Positions 6,155-13,565 of a DNA stretch of 16,336 bases are shown here, in pieces; positions within the stretch are counted from its first letter, which is position 1, and the number at the start of each line of letters is the position of its first letter. This stretch comes from Chloroflexota bacterium (lineage in GTDB: Bacteria; Chloroflexota; UBA6077; CF-72), in assembly GCA_019247135.1 (NCBI GenBank), contig JAFAPL010000896.1, forward strand, positions 1-16,336, in the 5' to 3' direction. Made by a program: the position numbers and the translations under genes. The notes below the pieces were generated by a model. That model saw only the letters and a list, made by a program, of their open reading frames with translations, had not been told where the DNA came from and did not search any database.

Positions 6155-6381
6155 AGATCGTCTGTCGTCGCTGCGGCCAACGTAAACAGGCTTTCGCTTC
6201 GGCGCCGCTGCCGGGCAAATGGGGCGCGATCGTGCGTGAGCAGACGTGCCCCGATTGCTGGCGCGAGTGGGTGGACGAGCAGACGCGGGTGATCAACCAC
6301 GAGCACCTGCAGCCGTCGCAACCCGCTCACCGAGCAGTGCTCTACGAGCGCATGGCCGCGTTCTTGAAGCTCGAGCGCTAG
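6125..6381 (+). CDS. yggX: YggX-like Fe(2+)-trafficking / oxidative-damage protection protein, CxxC variant, apparent frameshift near its start
   Basis: The frame ending at TAG 6379-6381 encodes a YggX-type domain. It reads CRRCGQ, LPGKWGAIV, TCPDCWREWVDEQTRVINHE, HLQPSQPAHRAVLYERMAAF. This follows the family pattern PG..G.....W.EW...QT.LIN...L...P..R..L...M..FL. Family role: protects Fe-S proteins and handles Fe(II) under oxidative stress. E. coli YggX has one key Cys near the N-terminus; here two CxxC pairs could bind zinc or iron. No ATG, GTG or TTG precedes the CxxC motif in this frame; the upstream stop is TGA 6070-6072. The ATG at 6125, with GAGGTAGGG before it, is in the other frame and would join after one added G in 6130-6134. 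ATC 6139 is an alternative start. It ends 4 nt from the convergent binding-protein gene. Confidence 0.75.
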
Positions 6382-6385
6382 CGGC

Positions 6386-7840
6386 TTACTTGTACTTCGA
6401 GAATATGCGGTTGTACTCGCCCTCGGTCCACTGGATGGCTGACTCGGGGGTATCTCCCTTGGCGGCGCGGGCAAACATGTTCGGGATCACGAACGTCGAC
6501 TGGACCTCCTCCATCGCCTGCGTGATCGGGCCCTGCCAGCCATAGACGTACGCCGCGTCCTTCCAGTCCTGCATGATCGTGAGCTTGGGATCCGCGTCCA
6601 GGCCGGGCATCGGCTTCTTCCACATGTCGTTGAGTGGCGGACTGTTGTATCCGCTGCTGACTTTGCCCCAATCCTGCCACGCGTCGTACCACGCCAGCAG
6701 GAACGCCTTGGCGGTATCTGCGTTCTGGGAAAAGTTCCAGATGGCCCACGCATTCGGGTCGCACACGTTGCGCCGGTCGCCTTTCGCGCCTGGTCCCTTG
6801 GGATTCAGCGCGATCTGGAGGTGCTCCGCGATATCCGGGTTCTGATCTCGGGCAGTGATGTAGACGCTGGTCGCGTTGTCGATCCAGGATCCACGGCCCG
6901 ACAGGATGAGGAGGTTGTTGCCGGCGTTGTCCCACGAGAAGACTTCGTCGGTCATTCCGCCGTTGTAGAGGTCCACACCCCACTTGACTGCATCCAGGGT
7001 TTCCGGCGAGTTGATGGTGACGGTTTTGCCGTCTGGTGAGGTCTCCGCGGCACCGAATGAATACAGGACCGAGCGCCAGTTGTGGTTGCCGTCATTGCAG
7101 TTGGACAGCGCCTGACCACATGGATAGCCCGCAGCCTTCAGCTTCTTGCTGGAGTCGAGCAGCGTGACGTAGTCATCTGGATAGGGCGCACCGACCTGGT
7201 CGAAGTAATCTTTGCGATAGATGTTCGGCTGAGCGATGAAGTAGTCCAGCAATGCCTTCCACGTGCCGCCCTCGACCTGGCCAACGTTCTTGGCCATGTC
7301 GATCCAGCCGCCGTATTTGGCACTAACCGAATTGGCCACATCGCTGACGTCGACAAACTTGTCAGCATACGTGCGGGTCTGGACGACGCCGTTGAACTCG
7401 ATGATGTCGTGGCCAGCACCCGCGGAAGCTTCCGCCGCAATGCGCGCCGGCAAGTCGTTGGTGCTGACGTGGTCGATTTTGACGGTGACGTTGTTCTTGC
7501 TGCCCCAGTCCTTGCCGAACTGGTCGAGCCAGTCGTCATAGGCTGGGACGAAATGACTCCACAGGAGGACGCTGATGGTACTGCCCTGCTTCGCGACGGG
7601 AGCCGGGCCGGTCTGAGCCGGCTGCGTTGCGCCGGCGGCCGCCGTTCCAGCCGCGGTCGGCTTGGCAGCCGCGGCCGCGGTTGGAGAAGCCGCCGGCGCC
7701 GCGGTCGGGTTCGCTTGCGCGGCAGGTGCAGCCGTTGGAGACGTAGACGCGGCCTGACCGCACGCGGACAGCAGCGACGTACCGAGAACCCCCATCCCTG
7801 CCAGGCGTACAAACCGGCGCCGCGAGAATGTGTCGCTCAT
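6386..7840 (-). CDS. Sugar ABC transporter substrate-binding lipoprotein (family 1, Tat signal)
   Basis: 484 residues from the ATG at 7840, which has GGGAGGAA upstream; an in-frame ATG at 7942 lies inside the permease gene and is rejected. The signal SRRRFVRLAG is a twin-arginine motif, followed by a lipobox LSAC with Cys27 as the lipidated residue, so export should be by Tat with lipid anchoring. Residues 28-85 are an Ala/Pro/Thr tether. The rest is an extracellular solute-binding protein family 1 fold: SVLLWSHF at the first strand, HDIIEFNG, and a C-terminal WNFSQNADTAKAFLLAWYD segment. It would capture an oligosaccharide or similar ligand for the two permeases encoded just upstream. The substrate cannot be read from sequence; the divergent glycosidase suggests a plant- or wall-derived glycan. 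Confidence 0.92.
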   Translation of the reverse strand: MSDTFSRRRFVRLAGMGVLGTSLLSACGQAASTSPTAAPAAQANPTAAPAASPTAAAAAKPTAAGTAAAGATQPAQTGPAPVAKQGSTISVLLWSHFVPAYDDWLDQFGKDWGSKNNVTVKIDHVSTNDLPARIAAEASAGAGHDIIEFNGVVQTRTYADKFVDVSDVANSVSAKYGGWIDMAKNVGQVEGGTWKALLDYFIAQPNIYRKDYFDQVGAPYPDDYVTLLDSSKKLKAAGYPCGQALSNCNDGNHNWRSVLYSFGAAETSPDGKTVTINSPETLDAVKWGVDLYNGGMTDEVFSWDNAGNNLLILSGRGSWIDNATSVYITARDQNPDIAEHLQIALNPKGPGAKGDRRNVCDPNAWAIWNFSQNADTAKAFLLAWYDAWQDWGKVSSGYNSPPLNDMWKKPMPGLDADPKLTIMQDWKDAAYVYGWQGPITQAMEEVQSTFVIPNMFARAAKGDTPESAIQWTEGEYNRIFSKYK

Positions 7841-7865
7841 ACCCAATAAGTTCCTCCCAGCGGAC

Positions 7866-8744
7866 CTACTTGACCGCTCCACCTGTAATGCCTTTGACGA
7901 AGTAGTCGAGGAAAAAGCTGTACAGAATGGCCACTGGTACACCGGCGATCAGAGCGCCAGCCATCAGCGACCCCCAGAAGAACACGTCGCCTCGGATCAA
8001 CTCGGTCACCACACCGATCGTCACCACTTTCTGGTCGGACGACGAGACGAACGTCAATGCGTACACGAAATCCTGCATGCTCAAGGTGAAGGCGAAAATC
8101 GCCACGGTCAGCATGCCGGCGACGCTGAGCGGCAGAACGACGCGCGGGATCGCGCTCAGCCGCGAACAGCCATCAACCATAGCTGCTTCTTCGATCTCCT
8201 GCGGGATGGTTCGAAAGAAGCCAGCCATCAACCACGTACAGAATGGAATCGTGAACGTCGGATATGCCACGATCAGCGCAGCGGTCTTGTCGAACAATCC
8301 GAGCCCGGCGATGATTTTCACCAGCGGCAAGAACAGCAGGGTCGTCGGGATCAGATAGGTCAAAAAGACGCCGATTGACAGCGTTTCCGCGCCCGGGAAG
8401 CGCAGGCGAGCGAGCGCGTAGCCGGCCGGCACGGCCAGCGCGAGCGTAATCGCAACCACGCCAACAGCCACGATCAGTGTGTTCACCAGCCAGCGGACGA
8501 ACTGCGTCTTGTTGAACAGCAGGTTCAGGTGGTCCAGTGTCGGAGGCTGGTTGAACCAGAGCGGCACGTTCTGGAGGTTGTACAGATCGCGGTCGGCTTT
8601 GAAGGTGGTGATCACCATCCAGAAGACGGGTAATCCGGCGATCACCGCGAAAAACGTCAGTCCGGCGTAGATCCCGATGCGCCTTCTCAGTTCGCGCGTG
8701 CTTCGCTGTGTTCGGAGTGGTGGTGCAGCAGCGGTGGCTGCCAT
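7866..8744 (-). CDS. Sugar ABC transporter permease, MalG/UgpE type
   Basis: 292 residues with six predicted membrane helices; the first is at about 25-46 (GIYAGLTFFAVIAGLPVFWM). The cytoplasmic EAA loop is EEAAMVDGCSRLSAIPRVVL (185-204), which docks on the ATPase. It forms the channel with the MalF-type partner. The ATG shares one nucleotide with the partner's TGA (TGATG), and GGAGGGAA inside the partner's last codons is its Shine-Dalgarno sequence, so the two are translationally coupled. The gene for the binding protein starts 25 nt downstream. No ATPase gene is nearby, so a shared multi-transporter ATPase encoded elsewhere is likely. Confidence 0.93.
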   Translation of the reverse strand: MAATAAAPPLRTQRSTRELRRRIGIYAGLTFFAVIAGLPVFWMVITTFKADRDLYNLQNVPLWFNQPPTLDHLNLLFNKTQFVRWLVNTLIVAVGVVAITLALAVPAGYALARLRFPGAETLSIGVFLTYLIPTTLLFLPLVKIIAGLGLFDKTAALIVAYPTFTIPFCTWLMAGFFRTIPQEIEEAAMVDGCSRLSAIPRVVLPLSVAGMLTVAIFAFTLSMQDFVYALTFVSSSDQKVVTIGVVTELIRGDVFFWGSLMAGALIAGVPVAILYSFFLDYFVKGITGGAVK

Positions 8745-9694
8745 CAGATTTCCCTCCGTTTCAGCGAACGCAGGACCAGGATGATCACCACGAACAGGAT
8801 CGGCAGTAGCAACACGGCGATTGCCGCGCCTCGACCGAGTGCGCCCGACTGAACGCCGACCAGAAATGCATACGAAGCCAGCACATGCGTGGAGTTCGCC
8901 GGTCCGCCGGTGGTCAACAGGTTGACCACGGTCAGATCGGTCAACGAAAAGACCAGGTCGTACAGGCCGCCGATGAACAGAATCGGGGCGATCATCGGCA
9001 CGATGACCTTGCGGAAACGGACGATCCCGTTCGCACCGTCCATCTTGGCTGCGTCCACGATATCCTGCGGGATCGACGTCAGACCGGCGAGCAGAATGAT
9101 CGCCGCGAACGGGAAGCCACGCCAGATGTTGACGACAATGATCGAGATCGAAGCCAGAAGAGGATCACCGAGCCAGACTGGATTGCCCTGAATGATGCCC
9201 AGGTGACGGCCGATCCAGTTGATGATGCTGTACTGCGAGTCGAACATCCACTTCCAGGTGATCGAGCTCAGCGCAATCGGGATCGTCCACGGCAAGAGGA
9301 TGATCAGGCGGAAGACACGGGTGCCAGGCAGATTCTCCGCCAGCAAGAAGGCGAGACTGGTGCCCAGCAGACTCTTGAACACGGCAGCGACGCCGACGAA
9401 GACGATGGTGTTGCGCAGGGCCGTCAGGAACACTGACGACTCGAACAGGCTGACGAAGTTATCCAGGCCGACGAAGTTGCCCAGGCCCGAGGTCCCAACG
9501 TTCGCGTCGCTCACGCTCAGGTACAGCGCGAGGACAAACGGGTAGCCGACCAGCGCGACCATGTAGATGATCGCTCCGGAGACGAGGACCAGACCGAGCG
9601 TACTCTGGCGCTCGAGGATCCCGGACAACGTGACACGACGCCGCGGCGCGGCGACTGGTCGCGCTCCAACTCCCAGTGACTCCTGCGCGTCCAT
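8744..9694 (-). CDS. Sugar ABC transporter permease, MalF/UgpA type
   Basis: 316 residues. The N-terminus is cytoplasmic and basic (PRRRVTLSGILERQ), and six helices follow: about 33-60, 92-118, 128-147, 182-204, 233-255 and 288-308. The EAA loop is DIVDAAKMDGANGIVRFRKV (211-230). The ATG at 9694 is the only suitable start. A palindrome, GATGGT-AAG-ACCATC, lies immediately upstream and overlaps the TAGGAT box (9715-9710) expected to be the -10. It is the first gene of the importer operon permease-permease-binding protein. The head-to-head glycosidase gene begins about 97 bp away and probably shares its regulation. Confidence 0.93.
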   Translation of the reverse strand: MDAQESLGVGARPVAAPRRRVTLSGILERQSTLGLVLVSGAIIYMVALVGYPFVLALYLSVSDANVGTSGLGNFVGLDNFVSLFESSVFLTALRNTIVFVGVAAVFKSLLGTSLAFLLAENLPGTRVFRLIILLPWTIPIALSSITWKWMFDSQYSIINWIGRHLGIIQGNPVWLGDPLLASISIIVVNIWRGFPFAAIILLAGLTSIPQDIVDAAKMDGANGIVRFRKVIVPMIAPILFIGGLYDLVFSLTDLTVVNLLTTGGPANSTHVLASYAFLVGVQSGALGRGAAIAVLLLPILFVVIILVLRSLKRREI

Positions 9695-9697
9695 GCC

Positions 9698-9712
9698 GAT
9701 GGTAAGACCATC
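9698..9712. promoter_or_regulatory. Palindrome GATGGT-AAG-ACCATC, candidate operator of the sugar importer
   Basis: A perfect 6-bp dyad with a 3-nt centre, 3 nt upstream of the first permease ATG and overlapping TAGGAT (9715-9710 minus), the best -10 candidate. Position over the presumed transcription start fits a repressor site. No repressor gene is in the window. The sequence is certain, the role inferred. Confidence 0.45.
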
Positions 9713-9791
9713 CTACAACCCAGCCCGAAACGGTGACGAGGATTCACGAAAGAGCCGCACCGCGTAGATTCAAGATATCCACGGCGTAAGC

Positions 9792-11492
9792 ATTCCTCGC
9801 GCGGCGGCGCGTGCCAGCTTTGCACTTCTCCTCTTGGTCGCGGCATGTCAGCCCAACCCACCAGCGCCAGCATCGTCTGCGACTGCGGCGCCCACGAGAG
9901 TGGCGTCGACACCGACGCCAGAGCCGACGGCGCTCGCCACACTGACAGTCGCTACCGCAACGACGACACCCGTGCCAGCGCCCACCCCGACACCCACCGC
10001 GCAGCCGCGCGGCCCTGCACCGCCGTTCACACCCGTACCCGCGGCCACGCCCGTCGGCAACATGCTCGACCCGCGCTTCGGCGTCGCCGAAGGCTTTCGT
10101 GATCCAGACGTCATGGCCGACATCGGCGCTGGCTGGGAACGCGTCGTCATCTCCTGGGCCGACATCCAACCGAACGGACCGGACGACTTCAGTTGGCTCG
10201 GACGAACGCTTCCACCGCGAGCACTCGCGGGTGAGCTCAACCGCGGCGAGCACATGGCTGGTCTGCTGCAGTTCACGCCTGATTGGGCGGCGACGAATTC
10301 AGATGACACGGGGCGTTCGGTGCCGCGGAACCTCGCGCTTCCCGACGACGATCCCAACAATTACTGGGGCCGCTTCGTCTACGAGACCGTTCGTTATTAC
10401 GCGGGCATGATCGACGAGTGGATCGTCTGGAACGAGCCCGAATTCAAGCTCGGTGATGCAAGCGGAACCGGCACGTACACGTGGCTCGGTTCCGATGAGG
10501 ATTTCGCTCGCCTGATGCAGGTAGCCTATCTGGCAGCCAAACGCGCGAACCCGCGCGCGGTGGTGGCGTTTCCGGGGACCTCGTACTGGATCGACAAGAA
10601 CAGCGGGCGCGCGCAGTTCTACGAGCGTTTTCTGCGCATCATCTCCGCCGATCCTCAGGCGGCGTCGCACAGCTTCTATCACGACGCCGTGCCGTTGAAT
10701 CTCTACCGCGCGCCTGACGACCTGGTGCGCATCCATGACGAGTTCACGCAAACTCAACAGCGCTTCGGCATCAACGACGGCGATCACCCGCTGTGGTTGC
10801 TCGAGCTGAACGCGATGCCAACCGACGATCAGTCGATCCCGTGCGCCGACCGCCATGCACACAACCCGATTCAGACGAGCCAACTGCAGCAGGCTGCCTA
10901 CGCGGTCCAGGCGTTGGCGCTCGCGGCGGCGGTCGGGTACGAGCGCATCGGCTTCTATCAGATGGTCGACGACAATCCGTGCGTACAGTCAGCCGTGTGG
11001 GGCATCACGCGAGACGATGGCTCGCGCCGACCGGTCGCCGCGAGCTTGCAAACGGCGATACACGCGTTCTCAGGTTTTCTCAAACTCAAACTAAACTCTA
11101 AAGCGCGCTTCACTCCGCTGGTACGGGCGCGGACCGGTTGGCCGGCGTGGCCGGCTGACCCGAACTCGCTCACGCCGAACTGGCAGGTCTATGACGTGGC
11201 CCTCGACCTGCCCGGCGGCCGGCGCGTGACGGTGTTGTGGAACGGGGACGGTACTGCGTTGCGTGTGCGCGTGCCCAGGCTTGGGTCCGCGGTGCAGGCG
11301 ATCGACATGTACGGCCAGGCGATTTCGGTCTCGCAAGTCGGTTCAGACTGGTCGATCGAGCTGCCCGGTGCGACAGCACATTTCAGCGGCGACCCGCCCG
11401 GGTACTACTTCATCGGCGGTGAGCCGCGCTTGTTGTTCGAAGACGGCGTCGCGCCAGACGCGCCTGTCGTGCCTCCGCGCCTCCAGAGCTGA
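9792..11492 (+). CDS. Lipoprotein glycoside hydrolase, clan GH-A type (GH39/GH5-like), with non-canonical start
   Basis: 566 residues if it starts at ATT 9792. The signal PRAAARASFALLLLVAAC has lipobox LVAAC (Cys19), yet the frame has no ATG or GTG back to TAG 9765; the TTG at 9834 would delete most of the signal. ATT 9792, ATC 9777 or ATT 9768 are candidates, or an indel exists. A Thr/Pro/Ala tether follows (about 20-88), then a TIM-barrel-like domain. DEWIVWNEPEF carries acid/base Glu215 (gag 10434-10436) and LWLLELNAMP the likely nucleophile Glu338 (10803-10805). The order and gap fit retaining clan GH-A enzymes. A beta-rich C-terminal domain spans about 445-545. It probably cleaves glycans at the cell surface and feeds the divergent importer. 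It ends 3 nt from the convergent kinase gene. Family is not certain. Confidence 0.8.
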   Translation: MPRAAARASFALLLLVAACQPNPPAPASSATAAPTRVASTPTPEPTALATLTVATATTTPVPAPTPTPTAQPRGPAPPFTPVPAATPVGNMLDPRFGVAEGFRDPDVMADIGAGWERVVISWADIQPNGPDDFSWLGRTLPPRALAGELNRGEHMAGLLQFTPDWAATNSDDTGRSVPRNLALPDDDPNNYWGRFVYETVRYYAGMIDEWIVWNEPEFKLGDASGTGTYTWLGSDEDFARLMQVAYLAAKRANPRAVVAFPGTSYWIDKNSGRAQFYERFLRIISADPQAASHSFYHDAVPLNLYRAPDDLVRIHDEFTQTQQRFGINDGDHPLWLLELNAMPTDDQSIPCADRHAHNPIQTSQLQQAAYAVQALALAAAVGYERIGFYQMVDDNPCVQSAVWGITRDDGSRRPVAASLQTAIHAFSGFLKLKLNSKARFTPLVRARTGWPAWPADPNSLTPNWQVYDVALDLPGGRRVTVLWNGDGTALRVRVPRLGSAVQAIDMYGQAISVSQVGSDWSIELPGATAHFSGDPPGYYFIGGEPRLLFEDGVAPDAPVVPPRLQS

Positions 11493-11500
11493 CGGTCAGC
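11488..11500. repeat. Palindrome spanning both stop codons of convergent genes
   Basis: GCTGAC-G-GTCAGC is a perfect dyad holding the TGA of the glycosidase (11490-11492) and, on the other strand, the TGA of the kinase (11496-11498) in mirror position. An overlapping hairpin, GACGG (11491-11495) with CCGTC (11504-11508), is also possible. No T-tract is seen, so a bidirectional terminator role is weak. Confidence 0.35.
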
Positions 11501-12770
11501 TGGCCGTCGGCAATCGGATCCGAATGCTCAGACCGCCGAGGCGAGAACGTTCGGCCCAGATCCGGCCGTGGTGTGCTTGCACGAGGCCACGCGCGATCGC
11601 GAGTCCGAGTCCTGCACCCGTGGAGACAGCACCCTCACGTCGACGCGAGGCTTCGCCGCGGTAGAAGCGTTCGAAGATTCGCTCCAGCTCTTGCGTCGGC
11701 ACACCGGGTCCACTGTCAGCCACCACCAGGTCCAGCTCCGCGTCGATACGCGACGCCGTCAACTCGACGTGACCGCCACTCGGCGTGTGGCTCAGCGCGT
11801 TGTCCAGCAGATTCCGCAATACACGCTGGAGTCGGTTGGCGTCTGCTTCGAGCGCGAGGCCTTCACAATCTGGAGCAACGCACTCCTCCAGCGACACTCC
11901 ATGCTCGGCGGCCGGCGCCTCATACGCACCGATGGTTTCGGCCAGCAGTTGACTGACATCCAGCGGCTCCAGACGCAGGCGCAGCGACCCACTCTCGATC
12001 TGGTTCAGCTCGAACAAGTCGTCGATCAGTCGACTCAGGTGCTGGATCTCGCGCAGGATCAGCGCAAGATAGCGCTGGACCTCCGCCGGGTCGGCGACGA
12101 CTCCGTCCGCCAGCGCCTCGACCATTGCTCGCGTGGTTGCCAATGGAGTCCGCAAATCGTGCGAGACCGCGGTGACCAGCTCGCGCCGTCCGGCTTCGAG
12201 CGCGCGCTCGCGATCAAATGCGTCCTGCAGCCGCTCGGCCATGTCGTCCAGGACTGCCGCGAGGCGGCCAACCTCATCCGGCCCGTGGACTCCAACTCGC
12301 GCGGAGAAATCACCCTCTGCCAGGCGCTGCGCTGTCCGCGACAAGGCGCTAATTTCGGATGTCAGAGTGCCTGCGACGGCGTACGCGAATGCAAGTGACA
12401 CGACTGCCGCGAAAGACAGCAACAACAGCAGCAACGTGAGATCGTGCGGGCTCAAGAACATCAGCGCCGACGTCGTCAGGACATTCACCAGGGCAATGAC
12501 GAGGCCGACTCCCGAAGCGAGTGCCAGGCGTTGTCGCAAGCTCCCCAGACGCTGACCGAGCCAGCGAATGGCGAGTGCACCGATCAGCAGCGACAGTCCG
12601 CCCGAGGCGCTGAGAAAAAGTGCGAGCAGCTCGACGTCACGCGCCGGCGCGCCAACCACGTGCTCGGCGAGCAGGAGCACGCCGACGATGGCCAGCAAGA
12701 GCACGCCGAGCAGGACGAGTGGCCAACTCAGCCGCGGCGGACTGAGCAGCGCCTCCCGCGGCAGATTCAT
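11496..12770 (-). CDS. Membrane sensor histidine kinase with four-helix N-terminal region
   Basis: 424 residues. Four hydrophobic helices (about 16-36, 46-69, 84-106, 110-133) with very short loops replace an extracytoplasmic sensor domain, so the signal is probably sensed in or near the membrane. HAMP spans about 134-188. The H-box VSHDLRTPLATTRAM places the phospho-acceptor at His204. The N-box RNLLDNALSH (319-328), G1 DSGPG (352-356), F-box FERFYR (366-371) and G2 GAGLGLAI (385-392) are intact. It starts 9 nt after the stop of the OmpR-type regulator gene, which is its cognate partner by position. No clear Shine-Dalgarno sequence precedes the ATG, consistent with coupled translation. Target genes are unknown; the adjacent glycosidase/importer locus is one possibility. 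Confidence 0.92.
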   Translation of the reverse strand: MNLPREALLSPPRLSWPLVLLGVLLLAIVGVLLLAEHVVGAPARDVELLALFLSASGGLSLLIGALAIRWLGQRLGSLRQRLALASGVGLVIALVNVLTTSALMFLSPHDLTLLLLLLSFAAVVSLAFAYAVAGTLTSEISALSRTAQRLAEGDFSARVGVHGPDEVGRLAAVLDDMAERLQDAFDRERALEAGRRELVTAVSHDLRTPLATTRAMVEALADGVVADPAEVQRYLALILREIQHLSRLIDDLFELNQIESGSLRLRLEPLDVSQLLAETIGAYEAPAAEHGVSLEECVAPDCEGLALEADANRLQRVLRNLLDNALSHTPSGGHVELTASRIDAELDLVVADSGPGVPTQELERIFERFYRGEASRRREGAVSTGAGLGLAIARGLVQAHHGRIWAERSRLGGLSIRIRLPTAS

Positions 12771-12779
12771 TTCGGGGAC

Positions 12780-13508
12780 TCAGCCTGAACCAATGCCGTC
12801 GGGGTCGAACTTGTAGCCGCTGCCCCAGACGACTTTGAGATGACTGGGACGACTCGGGTCGCGTTCGATCTTTTCGCGGAGGCGACGGACGTGGACGGTG
12901 ACGGTGGCGGCGCCACCGACGAAGGTTTGGTCCCAAACGGCATCGAGCAGCTCGTCCCGACTGAAGACCGTGCCCGGGTGTTGCATGAAAAACCGCAACA
13001 GATCGAATTCCTTCGCGGTCAGCACAACCTGCTCCCCGCGCACCCGTAGTGTCCGATTGATCGGGTCCAGATCGACCTCGCCGCCGCGCAGGTGGCCATC
13101 CTGGAGCGGTTGGGTATCGAGCTTGACACGTCGGAGCTGGGCTTTGACTCGCGCGACCAGCTCGCCCGGGCTGAACGGCTTGACCACGTAATCGTCCGCG
13201 CCAATACCGAGGCCGCCGATGCGATCGCTTTCCTCTCCGCGCGCGGTCAGCAGGATGATGGGCGCGGTCACATGCTGCGCGCGTAGCTGACGGCAGACTT
13301 CGAAACCATCGAGACCGGGCAGCATTACGTCCAGGACGATGACGTGTGGCGGCTGATCTGGATCGGTCGCCGCGCTCAGGGCCTCGGGACCAGTGGCTGC
13401 GCCGACCGTGGCGAAACCGTCACGCCGCAAGTAGCGACCGACTACTTCCAGGACGATTGGCTCGTCGTCCACGATCAACACGGTCGGCTTTTGCACTTGC
13501 AGCCCCAT
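12780..13508 (-). CDS. OmpR/PhoB-family response regulator (second system)
   Basis: 242 residues. The receiver domain has Asp14/Asp15, phospho-acceptor Asp60 in VIVLDVMLPG, Thr88 in LLTARG and Lys110 in VVKPFSPGE. The winged-helix effector at about 140-236 contains LTAKEFDLLRFFMQHPGTVF, DAVWDQTFVGGAATVTVHVR and the wing KVVWGSGYKFD. WGSGYK rather than RG.GY in the wing is a common variant. The ATG at 13508 lies 8 nt after a TATACT box, so transcription is probably leaderless. The kinase gene follows by 9 nt. The oxidoreductase gene upstream ends 57 bp before and may read through. Confidence 0.93.
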   Translation of the reverse strand: MGLQVQKPTVLIVDDEPIVLEVVGRYLRRDGFATVGAATGPEALSAATDPDQPPHVIVLDVMLPGLDGFEVCRQLRAQHVTAPIILLTARGEESDRIGGLGIGADDYVVKPFSPGELVARVKAQLRRVKLDTQPLQDGHLRGGEVDLDPINRTLRVRGEQVVLTAKEFDLLRFFMQHPGTVFSRDELLDAVWDQTFVGGAATVTVHVRRLREKIERDPSRPSHLKVVWGSGYKFDPDGIGSG

Positions 13509-13516
13509 CGGCGCGG

Positions 13517-13522
13517 AGTATA
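13517..13522 (-). promoter_or_regulatory. -10 box (TATACT) of response regulator 2, leaderless type
   Basis: TATACT on the minus strand lies 8 nt before the ATG at 13508, which leaves room for a leader of about 0-3 nt. It is the same hexamer that precedes response regulator 1. No good -35 is visible, and no Shine-Dalgarno sequence could fit. Confidence 0.5.
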
Positions 13523-13565
13523 GGCGTGCGCCCCTCGCCAGAAATTACAAGCGTTTCCTACACAG

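Noticed and set aside
7082..7849. 255-codon plus-strand frame opposite the binding-protein gene
   Set aside because: Its end is an Arg/Gly low-complexity run mirroring the Ala/Pro linker of the real gene; no domain is seen.
7841..7942. Upstream in-frame ATG (7942) of the binding protein
   Set aside because: It would bury the Tat signal behind 34 residues and overlap the permease gene; the ATG at 7840 has a Shine-Dalgarno sequence and a proper signal.
9834..9836. TTG start for the glycosidase
   Set aside because: It leaves only four residues before the lipobox Cys, although a complete signal peptide is encoded just upstream in the same frame.
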